A stretch of DNA of 64,000 bases from Clostridium_I sp047718555 (GCF_047718555.1 NZ_JBDNRK010000010.1:40435-104434), one strand, 5' to 3'. Shown: positions 35,690 to 45,297, counted from the stretch's first letter. A program made the numbers and translations. The notes: generated by a model not told the origin, from the letters alone.

Positions 35690-36643
35690 CTACATATTTT
35701 CCACTTCTTCAAGTGTAGGAAGTGCTGCAATTGCTCCAAGCTTTGTGCAGACTATAGCCCCTACCTTATTAGCAAATTTTACAATATCCTTTAATTCATC
35801 AAAATTTTTATAAAGTTCCTTTGAATCTTCTAATAAGGAAATTTTGTAAAGTAAAGAGCCTACAAAAGCATCTCCTGCACCTGTAGAATCAATAGATTTA
35901 ATTTTAATGCTAGGTATTATTTCTGTTTTCTCGTCAGTACTAATTAATGTACCATCTTTTCCTAAAGTTACTGCAACAATTTTATTGCTCTCGCCTCTTA
36001 ATTCATCTACAGCTTCATACATATCTTTTTTACCAGTTATTATTTTTAGTTCCTCATCGCTAACCTTTATAAAATCTGCAAATTCAATACATTTTTTTGA
36101 TACCTGAACGAAATCATTTACATTATTTCCCCAAAGATTGTCTCTAAAATTAGGATCAAAGGATATAAAAATATTTCTCTTTTTAGCTTCCTGCATAATT
36201 CTAACATAGCTTTCTCTCATATCGCCACCAAGAAGCGCTGTTGCAGATCCAAAATGCAATACCTTATTTGAATATATTTTATCTAAATTCAATTCATCAT
36301 ATTTAAGACATCCGTCTGCCCCTCTATTAAATACAAAATCTCTTTCTCCATTTGATTTGAGTGAAACAAAGGCTAATGTAGTTTTCTCAATTTTATCCAT
36401 GAGTAACATAGATGTATCCACATTTAGGTTATCCAAAGTATCTTTTAGAAATTTACCAAAGGGGTCATCACCTACTTTACCAACAAAGGATGCCTTGCCA
36501 CCCAATCTACAAATAGCTGCAGTAACATTTGCTGGTGCACCACCTGCTTTTTTCTTAAAGTTTTCTCCCAAGTCTAAACTAGTATTTACATCTGAACATA
36601 TAAAGTCAATTAATAGTTCTCCTATACACAAAACATTATTCAT
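35690..36643 (-). CDS. PfkB-family carbohydrate kinase, fructokinase-like
   Basis: A ribokinase-fold sugar kinase of 317 residues, probably fructokinase (ScrK type). The N-terminal PfkB signature 'GGAPANVTAAICRLGGKASF' and the C-terminal 'DSTGAGDAFVGSLLYKI', with the catalytic Asp in 'GAGD', are present. The sugar cannot be fixed by sequence; the length and 'MNNVLCIGELLIDFI' favour fructokinase over ribokinase. No sucrose or PTS gene is next to it. The ribosome site is weak. A family A repeat lies just upstream, in the region expected to hold the promoter. Confidence 0.85.
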   Translation of the reverse strand: MNNVLCIGELLIDFICSDVNTSLDLGENFKKKAGGAPANVTAAICRLGGKASFVGKVGDDPFGKFLKDTLDNLNVDTSMLLMDKIEKTTLAFVSLKSNGERDFVFNRGADGCLKYDELNLDKIYSNKVLHFGSATALLGGDMRESYVRIMQEAKKRNIFISFDPNFRDNLWGNNVNDFVQVSKKCIEFADFIKVSDEELKIITGKKDMYEAVDELRGESNKIVAVTLGKDGTLISTDEKTEIIPSIKIKSIDSTGAGDAFVGSLLYKISLLEDSKELYKNFDELKDIVKFANKVGAIVCTKLGAIAALPTLEEVENM

Positions 36644-36709
36644 ATAAATTTACCAGGATAAATTTTATGTCCTGGCACACCCCTCCTTACTATTATCAAT
36701 AAACCTTAC

Positions 36710-36872
36710 TTAGGCACATTCAAATAAATAACTAGTCAGTATGCTAGTCTATTTTGAATCCTACTACGTCAACAGAGCCCTCAGATAGCTCACTATCCTG
36801 GTCACCTGTTTCCTTGTATAATTAAAAATATCCGTCACATCTTTGACTTACTATTTATTTTCATATGCCTTA
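36710..36872. repeat. Family A MITE-like repeat, full-length copy
   Basis: A 163-bp copy with ends TTAGGCACATTC and TCATATGCCTTA, closely matching the 14192 copy. Its outer TTA (36870-36872) again closes a minus-strand frame, here a short gene remnant. Confidence 0.85.
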
Positions 36873-36968
36873 GCTGAAATTTATACTACCGCTAAGCTTA
36901 GATGAACTATCCATGAATGTACCACTGTTATCCATAACATATTTCATACCACTAAGTCTACCATTAGC
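36870..36968 (-). pseudogene. Possible C-terminal remnant of an unidentified gene
   Basis: A 32-codon open frame ends at the repeat's TAA. It reads NGRLSGMKYVMDNSG then TFMDSSSKLSGSINFS, which looks like ordered protein sequence with a repeated LSG motif rather than noise. An in-frame stop lies directly upstream and there is no start. It fits the tail of a decayed gene, as with hisA and hisC, where the repeat follows the stop codon. The identity is unknown. Confidence 0.3.
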
Positions 36969-37424
36969 TTATATAATTATCAATGCCAAAATATCCATAT
37001 TATTAAAGTTAAAAAATGTTATTATTCAAACATCTTAAATTATAATAAGCTGTACATAAAATTTCATTAAGGAATTTATTATATTTTTTTCATTGATTCT
37101 TTACAATATATAATTAGTAATTTTTATTTAATTTTATTTCTATAAGATAATTATTCATATTTATAGTAAAATTTTTTGAATAAATTAACATATAAACTTA
37201 ATATTATCAATAATCCATCCATAAAATTACTTTATAGTATTATTTAACTTAGTTTACCTATGATTTAATATAGAACAATGGTACAAGCTTTGTTACAATA
37301 CCAATATGCATGACGTTCTTAGCTTTGTATAGAATCTATTTACCTTTAAGCTTAAGATCGTTATACATATGATGCTGTTATTATCAATAAAGACTAAGTA
37401 ATTACAGCAGATAATACTAATACA
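36969..37424. other. AT-rich intergenic region, no gene recognised
   Basis: About 450 bases lie between the gene remnant and the c-di-AMP riboswitch. I see no convincing ORF. The promoter that drives the riboswitch and the cell-wall hydrolase must lie in its right part. Confidence 0.4.
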
Positions 37425-37594
37425 AATAAAGCCGAATCTCCAAAAGGAGTACGGGGGAAATCATTCTTTGGGTGAATCTCATTAGACATTATAAAGAAAT
37501 AACAAAACAAAGATACTGTTATTTCTTCAATATGCCTTTAGTAAAATGAGTAGGGTACCTCAACCCGAACCGCTAAGCTAACCTCGAAGGCTAA
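37425..37594 (+). promoter_or_regulatory. Cyclic di-AMP riboswitch (ydaO-yuaA type)
   Basis: The conserved blocks occur in order: gccgaatct (37431), acgggggaaatcatt (37449), ggtgaatctcattaga (37471), then agggtacctcaacccgaacc (about 37552-37571) and gctaagctaacctcgaaggc. A variable hairpin (gaaataac / gttatttc) separates the two halves. It ends just before the ribosome site of a LysM/SleB cell-wall hydrolase, a classic target of this riboswitch. Binding of c-di-AMP usually lowers expression. Little space remains for a terminator, so control could be at translation or through the final stem. Confidence 0.93.
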
Positions 37595-37608
37595 GGAGGA
37601 AAATTTTT

Positions 37609-38418
37609 ATGTTAAAATCTAACAAATTAAAAACGCTACTTTGTACTTTAGGTATAACGCTTATGCTGGCTACGCCTGCGTATGCCAGCACCTATACAGT
37701 AGAATCTGGTGACTCTCTATTCAAAATTGGCAAGTTATTTAACACATCCTATACTCAAATAGCAAAAGACAATAATTTGTCTGGGGATATAATATACCCT
37801 AATCAAGTATTAAAAATTTCCGCTGATACTTATACAGTTAAAAAGGGTGACAGTTTATTTTTAATATCTAAAAAATTCAATATATCACTTGCTTCTCTAA
37901 GAAAAGCAAACAATCGTTGGACAGATACAATATACCCTGGTGAAATATTTAATATACCTTCTGTTTCTAAAGCTAATAATGTCACAAGTACAGCTTCAGG
38001 AACTAAATCATCAGTTACCTCTGCTTCAACAGAAACCGCCTCTAAGGCAGCTTATTCTCAATCTGATATAGATCTTTTAGCCAGACTTATAAATTCTGAA
38101 GCTGAAGGAGAACCTTATAATGCAAAGGTAGCTGTAGGGGCAGTAATTTTCAATAGAATAAAGGACGCACGTTTTCCAGATACAATAAGCAGTGTAATCT
38201 ATCAAATAGATTCAGGTCATTATCAATTTACACCAGTATTAAACGGTACAATAAACAAACCAGCCTCCCAAGATTCTATTAAAGCTGCCTATGCTGCTAT
38301 AAATGGAGAAGACCCAACAAAAGGAGCTGTTTATTACTTTGATGACAGTGCTACAAACAAATGGCTTTGGTCAAGACCAGTAGCATTAAGAATAGATAAA
38401 ATGATATTCACCTATTAA
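37609..38418 (+). CDS. Secreted cell-wall hydrolase, two LysM domains plus SleB/CwlJ domain
   Basis: A 269-residue exported protein. The signal peptide is residues 1-26, with cleavage after 'TPAYA'. Two LysM peptidoglycan-binding domains follow (about 28-71 'YTVESGDSLFKIGKLF' and 74-118 'YTVKKGDSLFLISKKF'), then a Ser/Thr-rich linker (119-148) and a Hydrolase_2 domain with the catalytic Glu in 'INSEAEGEPYNAK'. It cuts peptidoglycan, probably during growth or germination. It is preceded by a c-di-AMP riboswitch, linking it to turgor and wall homeostasis. It has an aaggagg site, and a hairpin terminator follows. Confidence 0.92.
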   Translation: MLKSNKLKTLLCTLGITLMLATPAYASTYTVESGDSLFKIGKLFNTSYTQIAKDNNLSGDIIYPNQVLKISADTYTVKKGDSLFLISKKFNISLASLRKANNRWTDTIYPGEIFNIPSVSKANNVTSTASGTKSSVTSASTETASKAAYSQSDIDLLARLINSEAEGEPYNAKVAVGAVIFNRIKDARFPDTISSVIYQIDSGHYQFTPVLNGTINKPASQDSIKAAYAAINGEDPTKGAVYYFDDSATNKWLWSRPVALRIDKMIFTY

Positions 38419-38422
38419 TTTT

Positions 38423-38457
38423 AAAGTCGTACATGCCTTTTGGCAGAGTACGGCTTT
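38423..38457 (+). terminator. Terminator after the LysM/SleB hydrolase gene
   Basis: The stem aaagtcgtac / gtacggcttt is followed by a run of Ts (38458-38470) five bases after the stop codon region. Confidence 0.8.
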
Positions 38458-38564
38458 ATTTTTTTATTATACTTTCCATTAAATTCTCACATACAAAAAA
38501 TTTCATTGGGAATAATAGATAAATATCTAAATATTATATTTTAAACTTCAGAGGTGTTATACAA

Positions 38565-39269
38565 ATGAGAATTTACAAGTGCATTTACAAACTACTAATA
38601 ATTATATTTACCTTTTTCTTATTCATAAATTTTACCTATTTAAGAGCTTTTGCCATAACCGAGAACTCTGATAATGAATATAATAGGCCCTATGCTATCG
38701 TTATAGATTTAAATGAGTCCAAATTATTTTTAATTAAAACTAATTCAAGCGAAATAGTTAAAACCTATATCATAACACCAGGTAAGCCTTCCACACCTTC
38801 TCCCGTTGGAATATGGACAATAGTAAATAAAGAAATGTGGTCTGGTGGCTTTGGAACTAGATGGATGGCACTAAATGTTCCCTGGGGTAAATATGGAATA
38901 CATGGTACAAATAAGCCTTCAATTATTGGGCAACATGCATCTCACGGTTGCATAAGAATGCATAATAGAGATGTGGAGGATCTGTATGAAAAAGTCAGTT
39001 GTGGAACTAGTGTAATGATATATGGTGGTCCATATGGACTTATGTATAACCATTTTAGAACTTTGGTACCTGGCAACACAGGTAGCGACGTTTTCGAGGT
39101 CCAACAAAAATTAAAAAATATAGGTTATTATGCCTACAATATAGATGGTAAATACGGCGAGGCCATGAAAAGCTCTATTCTAAAATTTAGAAAAGATAAT
39201 AATTTGAAAATAACCCATAAAATAGATTATGAAGTTTATAAATTACTAGGAATTTTACCCTTCGAATAA
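38565..39269 (+). CDS. L,D-transpeptidase with C-terminal peptidoglycan-binding domain
   Basis: A 234-residue exported enzyme making 3-3 crosslinks in peptidoglycan. The signal peptide or anchor is residues 7-30. The YkuD domain (about 43-155) has the catalytic histidine and cysteine in 'SHGCIRMHNRDVEDLY', with 'TPSPVGIWTI' upstream. Residues 165-230 form a PG_binding_1 domain ('SDVFEVQQKLKNIGYYAYNI'), here at the C-terminal side, whereas many clostridial relatives carry it at the N-terminus. It follows the LysM/SleB hydrolase but has its own leader, and the terminator between them argues against one operon. The ribosome site is aggtg. Confidence 0.92.
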   Translation: MRIYKCIYKLLIIIFTFFLFINFTYLRAFAITENSDNEYNRPYAIVIDLNESKLFLIKTNSSEIVKTYIITPGKPSTPSPVGIWTIVNKEMWSGGFGTRWMALNVPWGKYGIHGTNKPSIIGQHASHGCIRMHNRDVEDLYEKVSCGTSVMIYGGPYGLMYNHFRTLVPGNTGSDVFEVQQKLKNIGYYAYNIDGKYGEAMKSSILKFRKDNNLKITHKIDYEVYKLLGILPFE

Positions 39270-39338
39270 ATATTTTTTTATATATTATTTATTCCCAATA
39301 AATATTAGCCAGGCATATATTATTAGTGGGATGATAAA

Positions 39339-39406
39339 TTAGGCATCTAAAAATAAATAGTAAGTTAGAATGGATCCTATACTGATTATTTATTTACAAT
39401 GCCTTA
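39339..39406. repeat. Family A repeat, 68-bp internally deleted copy
   Basis: Ends TTAGGCATCTAAAAATAAAT and ATTATTTATTTACAATGCCTTA keep the inverted repeats, with about 95 internal bases missing compared with full copies. It ends 22 bases before the start of the next gene, so it may carry part of its leader. Confidence 0.65.
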
Positions 39407-39427
39407 GGCAAACTAAAGGAGGGTTAA

Positions 39428-39823
39428 GTGGTGGAAAGAATTTATGATCATAGAGATTCAACCTATGGATATTTACGTGGAAATAGAATTTACTGCAAAA
39501 AAAATAAGTTAATGGGATATGTCTATGGAAACAGTCTTTATAATCCTAATGGCCAATTAGCAGGCTACGTCAATGATGGTGTTGTTTACAATTGCTATGG
39601 ATATCCTGTAGGATATGCTAGTCAATCCGATTATACTGTTTATGATGGTAGCCGCCAGCATGTAGGACATGTACACAGTACCTTTACTTCATTAGTTGCA
39701 GCTGCTGGTCTATTACTTTTGTTAGGTGGAATATTTGGAAGTCGTCACAGCGGCCATGGCTATGGTTATGGAAGTAACTACGGCTATGGTTACGGCTACG
39801 ACAACAACTATGGCTTTTGGTAA
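39428..39823 (+). CDS. 4-fold beta-flower-type protein with glycine/tyrosine-rich tail
   Basis: A 131-residue protein. Residues 5-75 hold four short beta repeats ('YDHRDSTYGYLRGNRIY', 'KKNKLMGYVYGNSLY', 'NPNGQLAGYVNDGVVY', 'CYGYPVGYA'), the pattern called 4-fold beta flower. A hydrophobic segment (about 87-104) and a Gly/Tyr/Ser tail (108-131, 'GYGYGSNYGYGYGYDNNYG') follow. The tail resembles structural or adhesive proteins. Function is unknown. The start is GTG 39428 or the next GTG, behind aaaggagg. The family A repeat directly upstream may affect its expression. Confidence 0.7.
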   Translation: MVERIYDHRDSTYGYLRGNRIYCKKNKLMGYVYGNSLYNPNGQLAGYVNDGVVYNCYGYPVGYASQSDYTVYDGSRQHVGHVHSTFTSLVAAAGLLLLLGGIFGSRHSGHGYGYGSNYGYGYGYDNNYGFW

Positions 39824-39991
39824 CAACTTAAGTAAATGATTGTAAAACAAATAGAAAAGTTGTCTATATAATTAATTGAAAGTTTTGAAACATCTTTCTA
39901 GTTGCCACTTAAAAATTAATAGCCTAGAAATTTCACTTAAATTTTACTATTAATTTTAGAGGCTTAACCATGAAAGTTGTTTCTAACTTTC

Positions 39992-40927
39992 TTATAATAC
40001 CTCTGAACCCTTTGATAACTTATTATAATATTCTAAAGTTTCTTTAAGACCTTCCATTAAGCTTTTTTCTGGTTTCCAGCCTAAAAATCTATTGATTTTA
40101 TCATAGGACATGTAACTATCCCTTATATCTCCCTCCCTTGAATCAGTATAAATAGGCGATATATCTTTATGTAAAATACTATTTATACTACTTAATAATT
40201 CATTCACCGTAACTTTAGAATTTGTACAAACATTAAATATACCCTGTGCTTCTGATTCAATGGCCATTAAATATGCCCTTGCCACATCCTTTACAAAGAC
40301 AAAATCTCTTATTTGATATCCATCTCCATATATGAAAGGTTTTTCATTATTCAATAATTTTTCACAAAATATAGCAATTACTCCACCCTCACCTGAACAA
40401 TCCTGCCTTGGGCCATATACATTTGAGCATCTCAAACTCACATAATCTATATTGTAAAGTGATTTATATACCTTTAAATAGTGTTCAACAGTATGCTTTG
40501 TAACACCATAACCGGATAGCATTTCAAGTGGATGATCTTCATCTATTGGCAAATAGGAAGGTTCACCAAAAATTGCTGCTGAAGCTGGATATACAATTTT
40601 CTTTATATTAAATTTTCTGGCAGCCTCAAGAACATTTATAGTTCCCATAATGTTTATGCTTGCATCATTTACAGGATCAACTATAGAATTTGGCACACTT
40701 ATTTGAGCCGCATTATGAATTACAAATTCTGGTTTTTCCTTTTCAAAAACTTCTGATATTTTTTCATTTCTTATATCCATTTCATAAAAAATGGCTTTAG
40801 GATTTATATTTTCTTTTTTACCATGACTTAAATTATCGATGATGGAAACCTTATAATCATTTTTAACTAATAAATCTACTATATGTGAACCTATAAATCC
40901 CGCTCCACCTGTTACTAATACATTCAT
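39992..40927 (-). CDS. NAD-dependent sugar-nucleotide epimerase (UDP-glucose 4-epimerase-like)
   Basis: An extended SDR enzyme of 311 residues. 'VTGGAGFIGSHIVD' is the NAD-binding loop, and the catalytic Tyr-x-x-x-Lys lies in 'YGVTKHTVEHYL' near residue 148. I start at ATG 40927 (MNVLVTGGAG), behind gaggagg; the 45-base longer frame has no site. 'SNVYGPRQDCSGEGGVIAIF' is typical of UDP-glucose or UDP-N-acetylglucosamine 4-epimerases, but the exact substrate cannot be set. No polysaccharide cluster is nearby. Confidence 0.88.
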   Translation of the reverse strand: MNVLVTGGAGFIGSHIVDLLVKNDYKVSIIDNLSHGKKENINPKAIFYEMDIRNEKISEVFEKEKPEFVIHNAAQISVPNSIVDPVNDASINIMGTINVLEAARKFNIKKIVYPASAAIFGEPSYLPIDEDHPLEMLSGYGVTKHTVEHYLKVYKSLYNIDYVSLRCSNVYGPRQDCSGEGGVIAIFCEKLLNNEKPFIYGDGYQIRDFVFVKDVARAYLMAIESEAQGIFNVCTNSKVTVNELLSSINSILHKDISPIYTDSREGDIRDSYMSYDKINRFLGWKPEKSLMEGLKETLEYYNKLSKGSEVL

Positions 40928-41074
40928 TTTTTTCCTCCTCAAGTGCATCAGCCTAATCCCTCTAAAACTCAAGCTGTAATTAATGCTGTATGGATTAAAA
41001 ATTTTTTTAAATAGAAATATTATATTTCATCAAAAATATTACTATACAACTTAATAACAGTCGCAGCAAACTTA

Positions 41075-41635
41075 CTACTGACCTTTATTGAGTTTAAGCC
41101 ACTCCTCATATAATATACCGTATAAATACATATCATATTTTTTCCCATCTCTCTGCACATATTCTCTAAAGCAGCCTTCTTTTACAAAACCAACTTTTTC
41201 ATAGAGTCCAATAGCAGGCTCATTATAACTCAATACGGAAAGCTGAATTCTATGTAAATTTAATTCATGAAAACCAAATTCTAAAATAAGCTGCATAGCT
41301 TCAGTACCATATCCTTTACCTCTTACATCTGAAGCACCTATACCTATAGAAAGTGTAGCAACTCTATTATTCCATGAAATACTATTTAAATCTATGTATC
41401 CCAGGAAATCATCGTTTGCTATACTCCTTATTGCAAAAACATAATCATTGCTGGATCTTTGCTTATCCTTAATCCAATTGCTAATATGCTCCTGGCTATA
41501 TGGATAGCTTGGAATTGTATCAAAAAGCCTAAGAGAATATGCATCATTATACCATTCATAAATTTTAGGAAAATCTTCTTCATTTAATGAAGTTAGTCTG
41601 ACTTTTTTTCCTTTTAATAAGCTATTTATTAACAA
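41075..41635 (-). CDS. GNAT family acetyltransferase, RimJ/RimL type
   Basis: A 186-residue acetyltransferase. 'LLKGKKVRLTSLNEEDFPKI' and 'SIGIGASDVRGKGYGTEAM' with 'NEPAIGLYEKVGFVKEGCF' are typical of the RimL branch, which acetylates ribosomal proteins, spermidine or amino-sugar groups. The acceptor is unknown. The start codon is TTG 41635 behind a ggag site. The flanking gaps (106 and 440 bases) suggest that it is transcribed alone. Confidence 0.85.
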   Translation of the reverse strand: MLINSLLKGKKVRLTSLNEEDFPKIYEWYNDAYSLRLFDTIPSYPYSQEHISNWIKDKQRSSNDYVFAIRSIANDDFLGYIDLNSISWNNRVATLSIGIGASDVRGKGYGTEAMQLILEFGFHELNLHRIQLSVLSYNEPAIGLYEKVGFVKEGCFREYVQRDGKKYDMYLYGILYEEWLKLNKGQ

Positions 41636-42076
41636 CTAATCATCTCCAAATCATAAATACATATATTTTATATTAAGTCATATTGAAAAAAACAACAAGT
41701 AAATATGTCAGTTTATTTTAGATTATACTATAAACTAAACAAAATTTTTTATAGATTCAATCTCCCAGTGAATATGTATATTATACAAAACAATTATTGA
41801 AAACATACTTTTATAAATTATAATTTACAAACTTTTCTTATATACAGTATTTAACCTAAAAATATTGTATATACATTCTAGTTAATAGGATAACATAAAT
41901 TTCTAATTATATAACTTATAGCATTTTCTATAACAGCTAGTTTATAATTTTTATTTTGTTTACTTATTGTGATATAATCATTTCATAACTAAGAAAATGT
42001 ATATACAATATTTATTTTACACTTTAAACTATATATTCTTAAAGAATTAAGCACTGTTTTAACCATCTATCTACAC
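41636..42076. other. AT-rich intergenic region, nothing recognised
   Basis: These 441 bases hold no convincing ORF, repeat copy or strong hairpin. They contain the presumed promoter of the GNAT gene and the 3' flank of the kinase-like gene. Confidence 0.4.
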
Positions 42077-42664
42077 TTAATCATCCTCTTCTGAAATTTC
42101 TCTAATATATTCCTTAACCTTAGAAAACCACTTTCTATATAATTTGGGTTTTTCTTCTTTTACTACTTCCATAAAATAGTCTAAAACACCTAGTTTCTCA
42201 AAGCCTTTTGATAAATGTCTTGGGAAATCTCTATCTTTAGAATAACATTTCTTAGGATCTATAACTTTTAAAGTGGCATCTGGCTGTACAAAGATATCTT
42301 TACAACGAATATCCCTTTTGGTAAATTTAAGTTTGTCAAATTCTTCAAATAGTAATATAACTTTTAGTGCAATATCTCTATTAAATCCATATTCTTTTAT
42401 ATAATCCTTTAATGATTTTCCACCCACATAATCTCTTATCATATAATTTCCACATATCCCATAAACTCTTGGAAAATACATATTCCCATTTACTTTATTC
42501 AAAATATAATATTCACTTCTACAACTCTTCTCTGTAAAACATACTTTTATTACTTTACCATCTGGGAGTAAATATACAATTCCATTATGCCCTTTCCCTA
42601 GAACCATGCATTGTAAAAGATTTACATCAAAATTCTCTATATATTTTCTATAAGCATGCTTCAT
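42077..42664 (-). CDS. Protein-kinase-fold protein with altered catalytic motifs
   Basis: A 195-residue protein with a small kinase fold. The glycine loop 'LGKGHNGIVYLL' is at residues 22-33 and the ATP lysine is Lys40 ('VIKVC'). The catalytic loop reads 'KRDIRCKDIFV' (usual HRD-x-K-x-x-N) and the magnesium loop 'VIDPKK' (usual DFG). So the fold and the aspartates are kept while several positions deviate; RIO or lipopolysaccharide kinases vary in this way. I place the start at ATG 42664, behind gaggtg, instead of the longer frame that overlaps the WG-repeat gene. It follows that gene closely, so the two probably form an operon. Confidence 0.65.
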   Translation of the reverse strand: MKHAYRKYIENFDVNLLQCMVLGKGHNGIVYLLPDGKVIKVCFTEKSCRSEYYILNKVNGNMYFPRVYGICGNYMIRDYVGGKSLKDYIKEYGFNRDIALKVILLFEEFDKLKFTKRDIRCKDIFVQPDATLKVIDPKKCYSKDRDFPRHLSKGFEKLGVLDYFMEVVKEEKPKLYRKWFSKVKEYIREISEEDD

Positions 42665-42683
42665 AAAACACCTCTTTTTATCT

Positions 42684-45158
42684 CTACTCATTAAAAGATC
42701 TCCAGAAAACACCATTAGTATCTATTATATTTTCAATTTCTTTAAATGGTATATGGAATGTAGGGAAACCGGCCGCATAAGGAGCTATTTCATAAGGATA
42801 GAAGTATATATTTAATACATCTTGAGAAATAAAAAATGGCTGATCTCGTCTTATTCCCTTGTATTCATCAATCCATATATACGAATCTGATCCCTGTGCC
42901 TCAATTTGCTTTTTAATAATATCACTTAGTACCCTTACATAGTGACTATTTTTCTTGAATAATTCTTCTAAACTGTATATTTTACCATCCTTTAATCCTA
43001 CATGTACATAAATTAGGGTGGGCATACCATGGGCTGCTCCAAAAGGATAATTATATCCGGATAACTCTAATACTACCAACTGCTTTTTAAAAAATTCTAT
43101 GGAGAAATCTCCAAAATAATTATAATCAAGTTGTTTTTTGGGGTCAATTTTTTTTACTTGTGATAAACTAGCAATTTTTTCATTTATGTGCCTTTGCCTT
43201 TTTGCATCCTTAATTCCTAAAACTTTAGGATAGTATACTAAATAGTTTCTATTGGGATTATATTTAATTTCCTGTATTTTATACAAATCATTTAATTCAA
43301 CATCACTATTTTGTTCCCAAAGTACTTTACCATTTCTATTCAGATATGAAATTCTATTATCTATATACGCTTTAACTAAACTATCCTTTAAAGTAAGACT
43401 TCCTATACCTTTTACTTTAGGTAAATCTGATATTATTTCCCCTGATTTATCAATGAAAAATGTATAGCTATTATCATAAGCTGAAGCTATTCCTTCATTA
43501 TAGTTGTCAATTTCATAATATATAAAATCAGTAATAAACTTACCTTTAATATTTGCTAAAGCATATATTGATCCTTTTGGAGGATTGTTTGTATCAATAG
43601 CCCTCCCTACCGCCACCATATCTTCACCTAAGAGTTTTATATCATTATAGATAGGCTGTATAATAAAGCTTCCCTCTTTATCTATTAGCCCATATTTATT
43701 TTCAAAATCTGTAGATAAATTTACAACTGCTGCACCATTTTTAAAAGGCTCTGCTGCTCCAAATCTAGGATCTATGACAACTTCACCCTTTTCATTTATA
43801 TACCCAAAATTCCCATCAGATTTCTCCTTATATACCAGTAACCCTTCACTTATATCTCCTACAAAAGGATATTTGAAGCTTTGTATAGTATTTCCCTCAG
43901 GATCTATTATTTCATAAGGTCCTTTTACAAGTTTAACTACAGCTTTGTCTTTATTAAAATTATTTGCCACTTCATACTTTGCTGCAATCACCACTTTACC
44001 CTTTTTATCCACATAACCATATATCCATTGACTGTCTACACCTATTTCTACAAAAGTAGCTTTCCCCTCATAAAAATTTCCGATGTAGTTCTTGTATTGA
44101 AATAGTTCTTTACCAGTATCAGAAAAAGCATAATATCCATTTCTATTATTAGCAATTGCTATACCTTCTCTAAACTTCTCAATATAATCATATTGTGGAT
44201 CTATAACAAAATTGGCATTACCATTTATAACTCCAACATTGTCATTTTTAGAAACTATAGCCAATCCATTATCCTGAAAGTCCATAGCTGACTGAAAATC
44301 CGGATTAATAACAAACTGCCCCACATTATTAATATATCCCCATTTAATCCCCTCTATAGTTCTAACTGAAGCTGGATAAAGTTCACTAGAAACATAGCCT
44401 ATAATACTTCTCTTTCCCTGTGCTTTCTGTGCCCTATCTTTTAAAATAAGAAAAGCCTCTTTAGGTGGATATTCTTTATTCAGATCAAGACCTTTGTCTA
44501 TTGATTTCAATGCTGCTTTATCTTCTCCCGCTTTAATCTGAGCATCCGCTAGGTAATACCAGTAAAAGGCAGCATTTGGCATATCCTTAACTTTCTTCTC
44601 ATAATATTTTACTACCATTTTAAAATAATCTTTGTAAATTCCCTTATCCTTGAAAATACCATCTTCCCCTTTACAAAAGACTTCTATTCTATAAGCTTCA
44701 CCAGTGTCATGCTGCCATATTGCAAAATCTTTTCTATTAGTATTGGGTACAGGAAAAACTTGTAAAATACTATAATTTAGTTCTTTCACTATTCTCTTTA
44801 ATCCATATGCTTTCCAAGTAAATATATTGAGTTCAGACCAAATAGCACCTTCTTGCCAGCCAACCACAATATCTTTTATACCACTTCCCCCAAGATCCTC
44901 ATAGTCTAAATAATTTATTCCTATACCTTTACCTTTTATTGAAAATACACTATACCATTGTTCATTATATTTTTTTAGAACCATTAAATAATACTCCTCT
45001 GATAATTTATATGGTATTACTGCTTCTAAATTTCCATCTCCGTCTAAATCACCTACCTTTATAGGTGATGTTTCCTTAATATTTAAAGGAGTTACAATTA
45101 TTGCGCCTTTAGGTAAAAGCCCAGTAAGATAATCTATATTTCCATTACTTTGAAGCAA
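42684..45158 (-). CDS. WG-repeat protein with C-terminal DUF3298 (RsiV-like) domain
   Basis: An 824-residue protein. Residues 1-180 contain FG-GAP-like 'VGDLDGDGNLEAVIPYKL' repeats, about 190-245 a TPR-like segment ('ALKSIDKGLDLNKEYPPKEA'), about 250-600 eight or more WG repeats such as 'WGYINNVGQFVINPDFQSAM' and 'FGYINEKGEVVIDPRFGAAE', and the end a DUF3298-like domain ('GMPTLIYVHVGLKDGKIYSL'). It begins with TTG behind ggagtg. There is no clear signal peptide, although such domains are usually outside the cell; an upstream signal in another frame was not found. The role may be sensing or adhesion. It precedes the kinase-like gene. Confidence 0.75.
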   Translation of the reverse strand: MLQSNGNIDYLTGLLPKGAIIVTPLNIKETSPIKVGDLDGDGNLEAVIPYKLSEEYYLMVLKKYNEQWYSVFSIKGKGIGINYLDYEDLGGSGIKDIVVGWQEGAIWSELNIFTWKAYGLKRIVKELNYSILQVFPVPNTNRKDFAIWQHDTGEAYRIEVFCKGEDGIFKDKGIYKDYFKMVVKYYEKKVKDMPNAAFYWYYLADAQIKAGEDKAALKSIDKGLDLNKEYPPKEAFLILKDRAQKAQGKRSIIGYVSSELYPASVRTIEGIKWGYINNVGQFVINPDFQSAMDFQDNGLAIVSKNDNVGVINGNANFVIDPQYDYIEKFREGIAIANNRNGYYAFSDTGKELFQYKNYIGNFYEGKATFVEIGVDSQWIYGYVDKKGKVVIAAKYEVANNFNKDKAVVKLVKGPYEIIDPEGNTIQSFKYPFVGDISEGLLVYKEKSDGNFGYINEKGEVVIDPRFGAAEPFKNGAAVVNLSTDFENKYGLIDKEGSFIIQPIYNDIKLLGEDMVAVGRAIDTNNPPKGSIYALANIKGKFITDFIYYEIDNYNEGIASAYDNSYTFFIDKSGEIISDLPKVKGIGSLTLKDSLVKAYIDNRISYLNRNGKVLWEQNSDVELNDLYKIQEIKYNPNRNYLVYYPKVLGIKDAKRQRHINEKIASLSQVKKIDPKKQLDYNYFGDFSIEFFKKQLVVLELSGYNYPFGAAHGMPTLIYVHVGLKDGKIYSLEELFKKNSHYVRVLSDIIKKQIEAQGSDSYIWIDEYKGIRRDQPFFISQDVLNIYFYPYEIAPYAAGFPTFHIPFKEIENIIDTNGVFWRSFNE

Positions 45159-45297
45159 TTGAACTCACTCCATTCCATATGTTTTCATATTTATTTTATG
45201 AATCATCTATATAAATGGTGAATTTAAAATTGTTAAATTCTTTCCATTGTAATATTCAGTATATAGTCATTGTACAAACTAAAATCTTTATACACCT

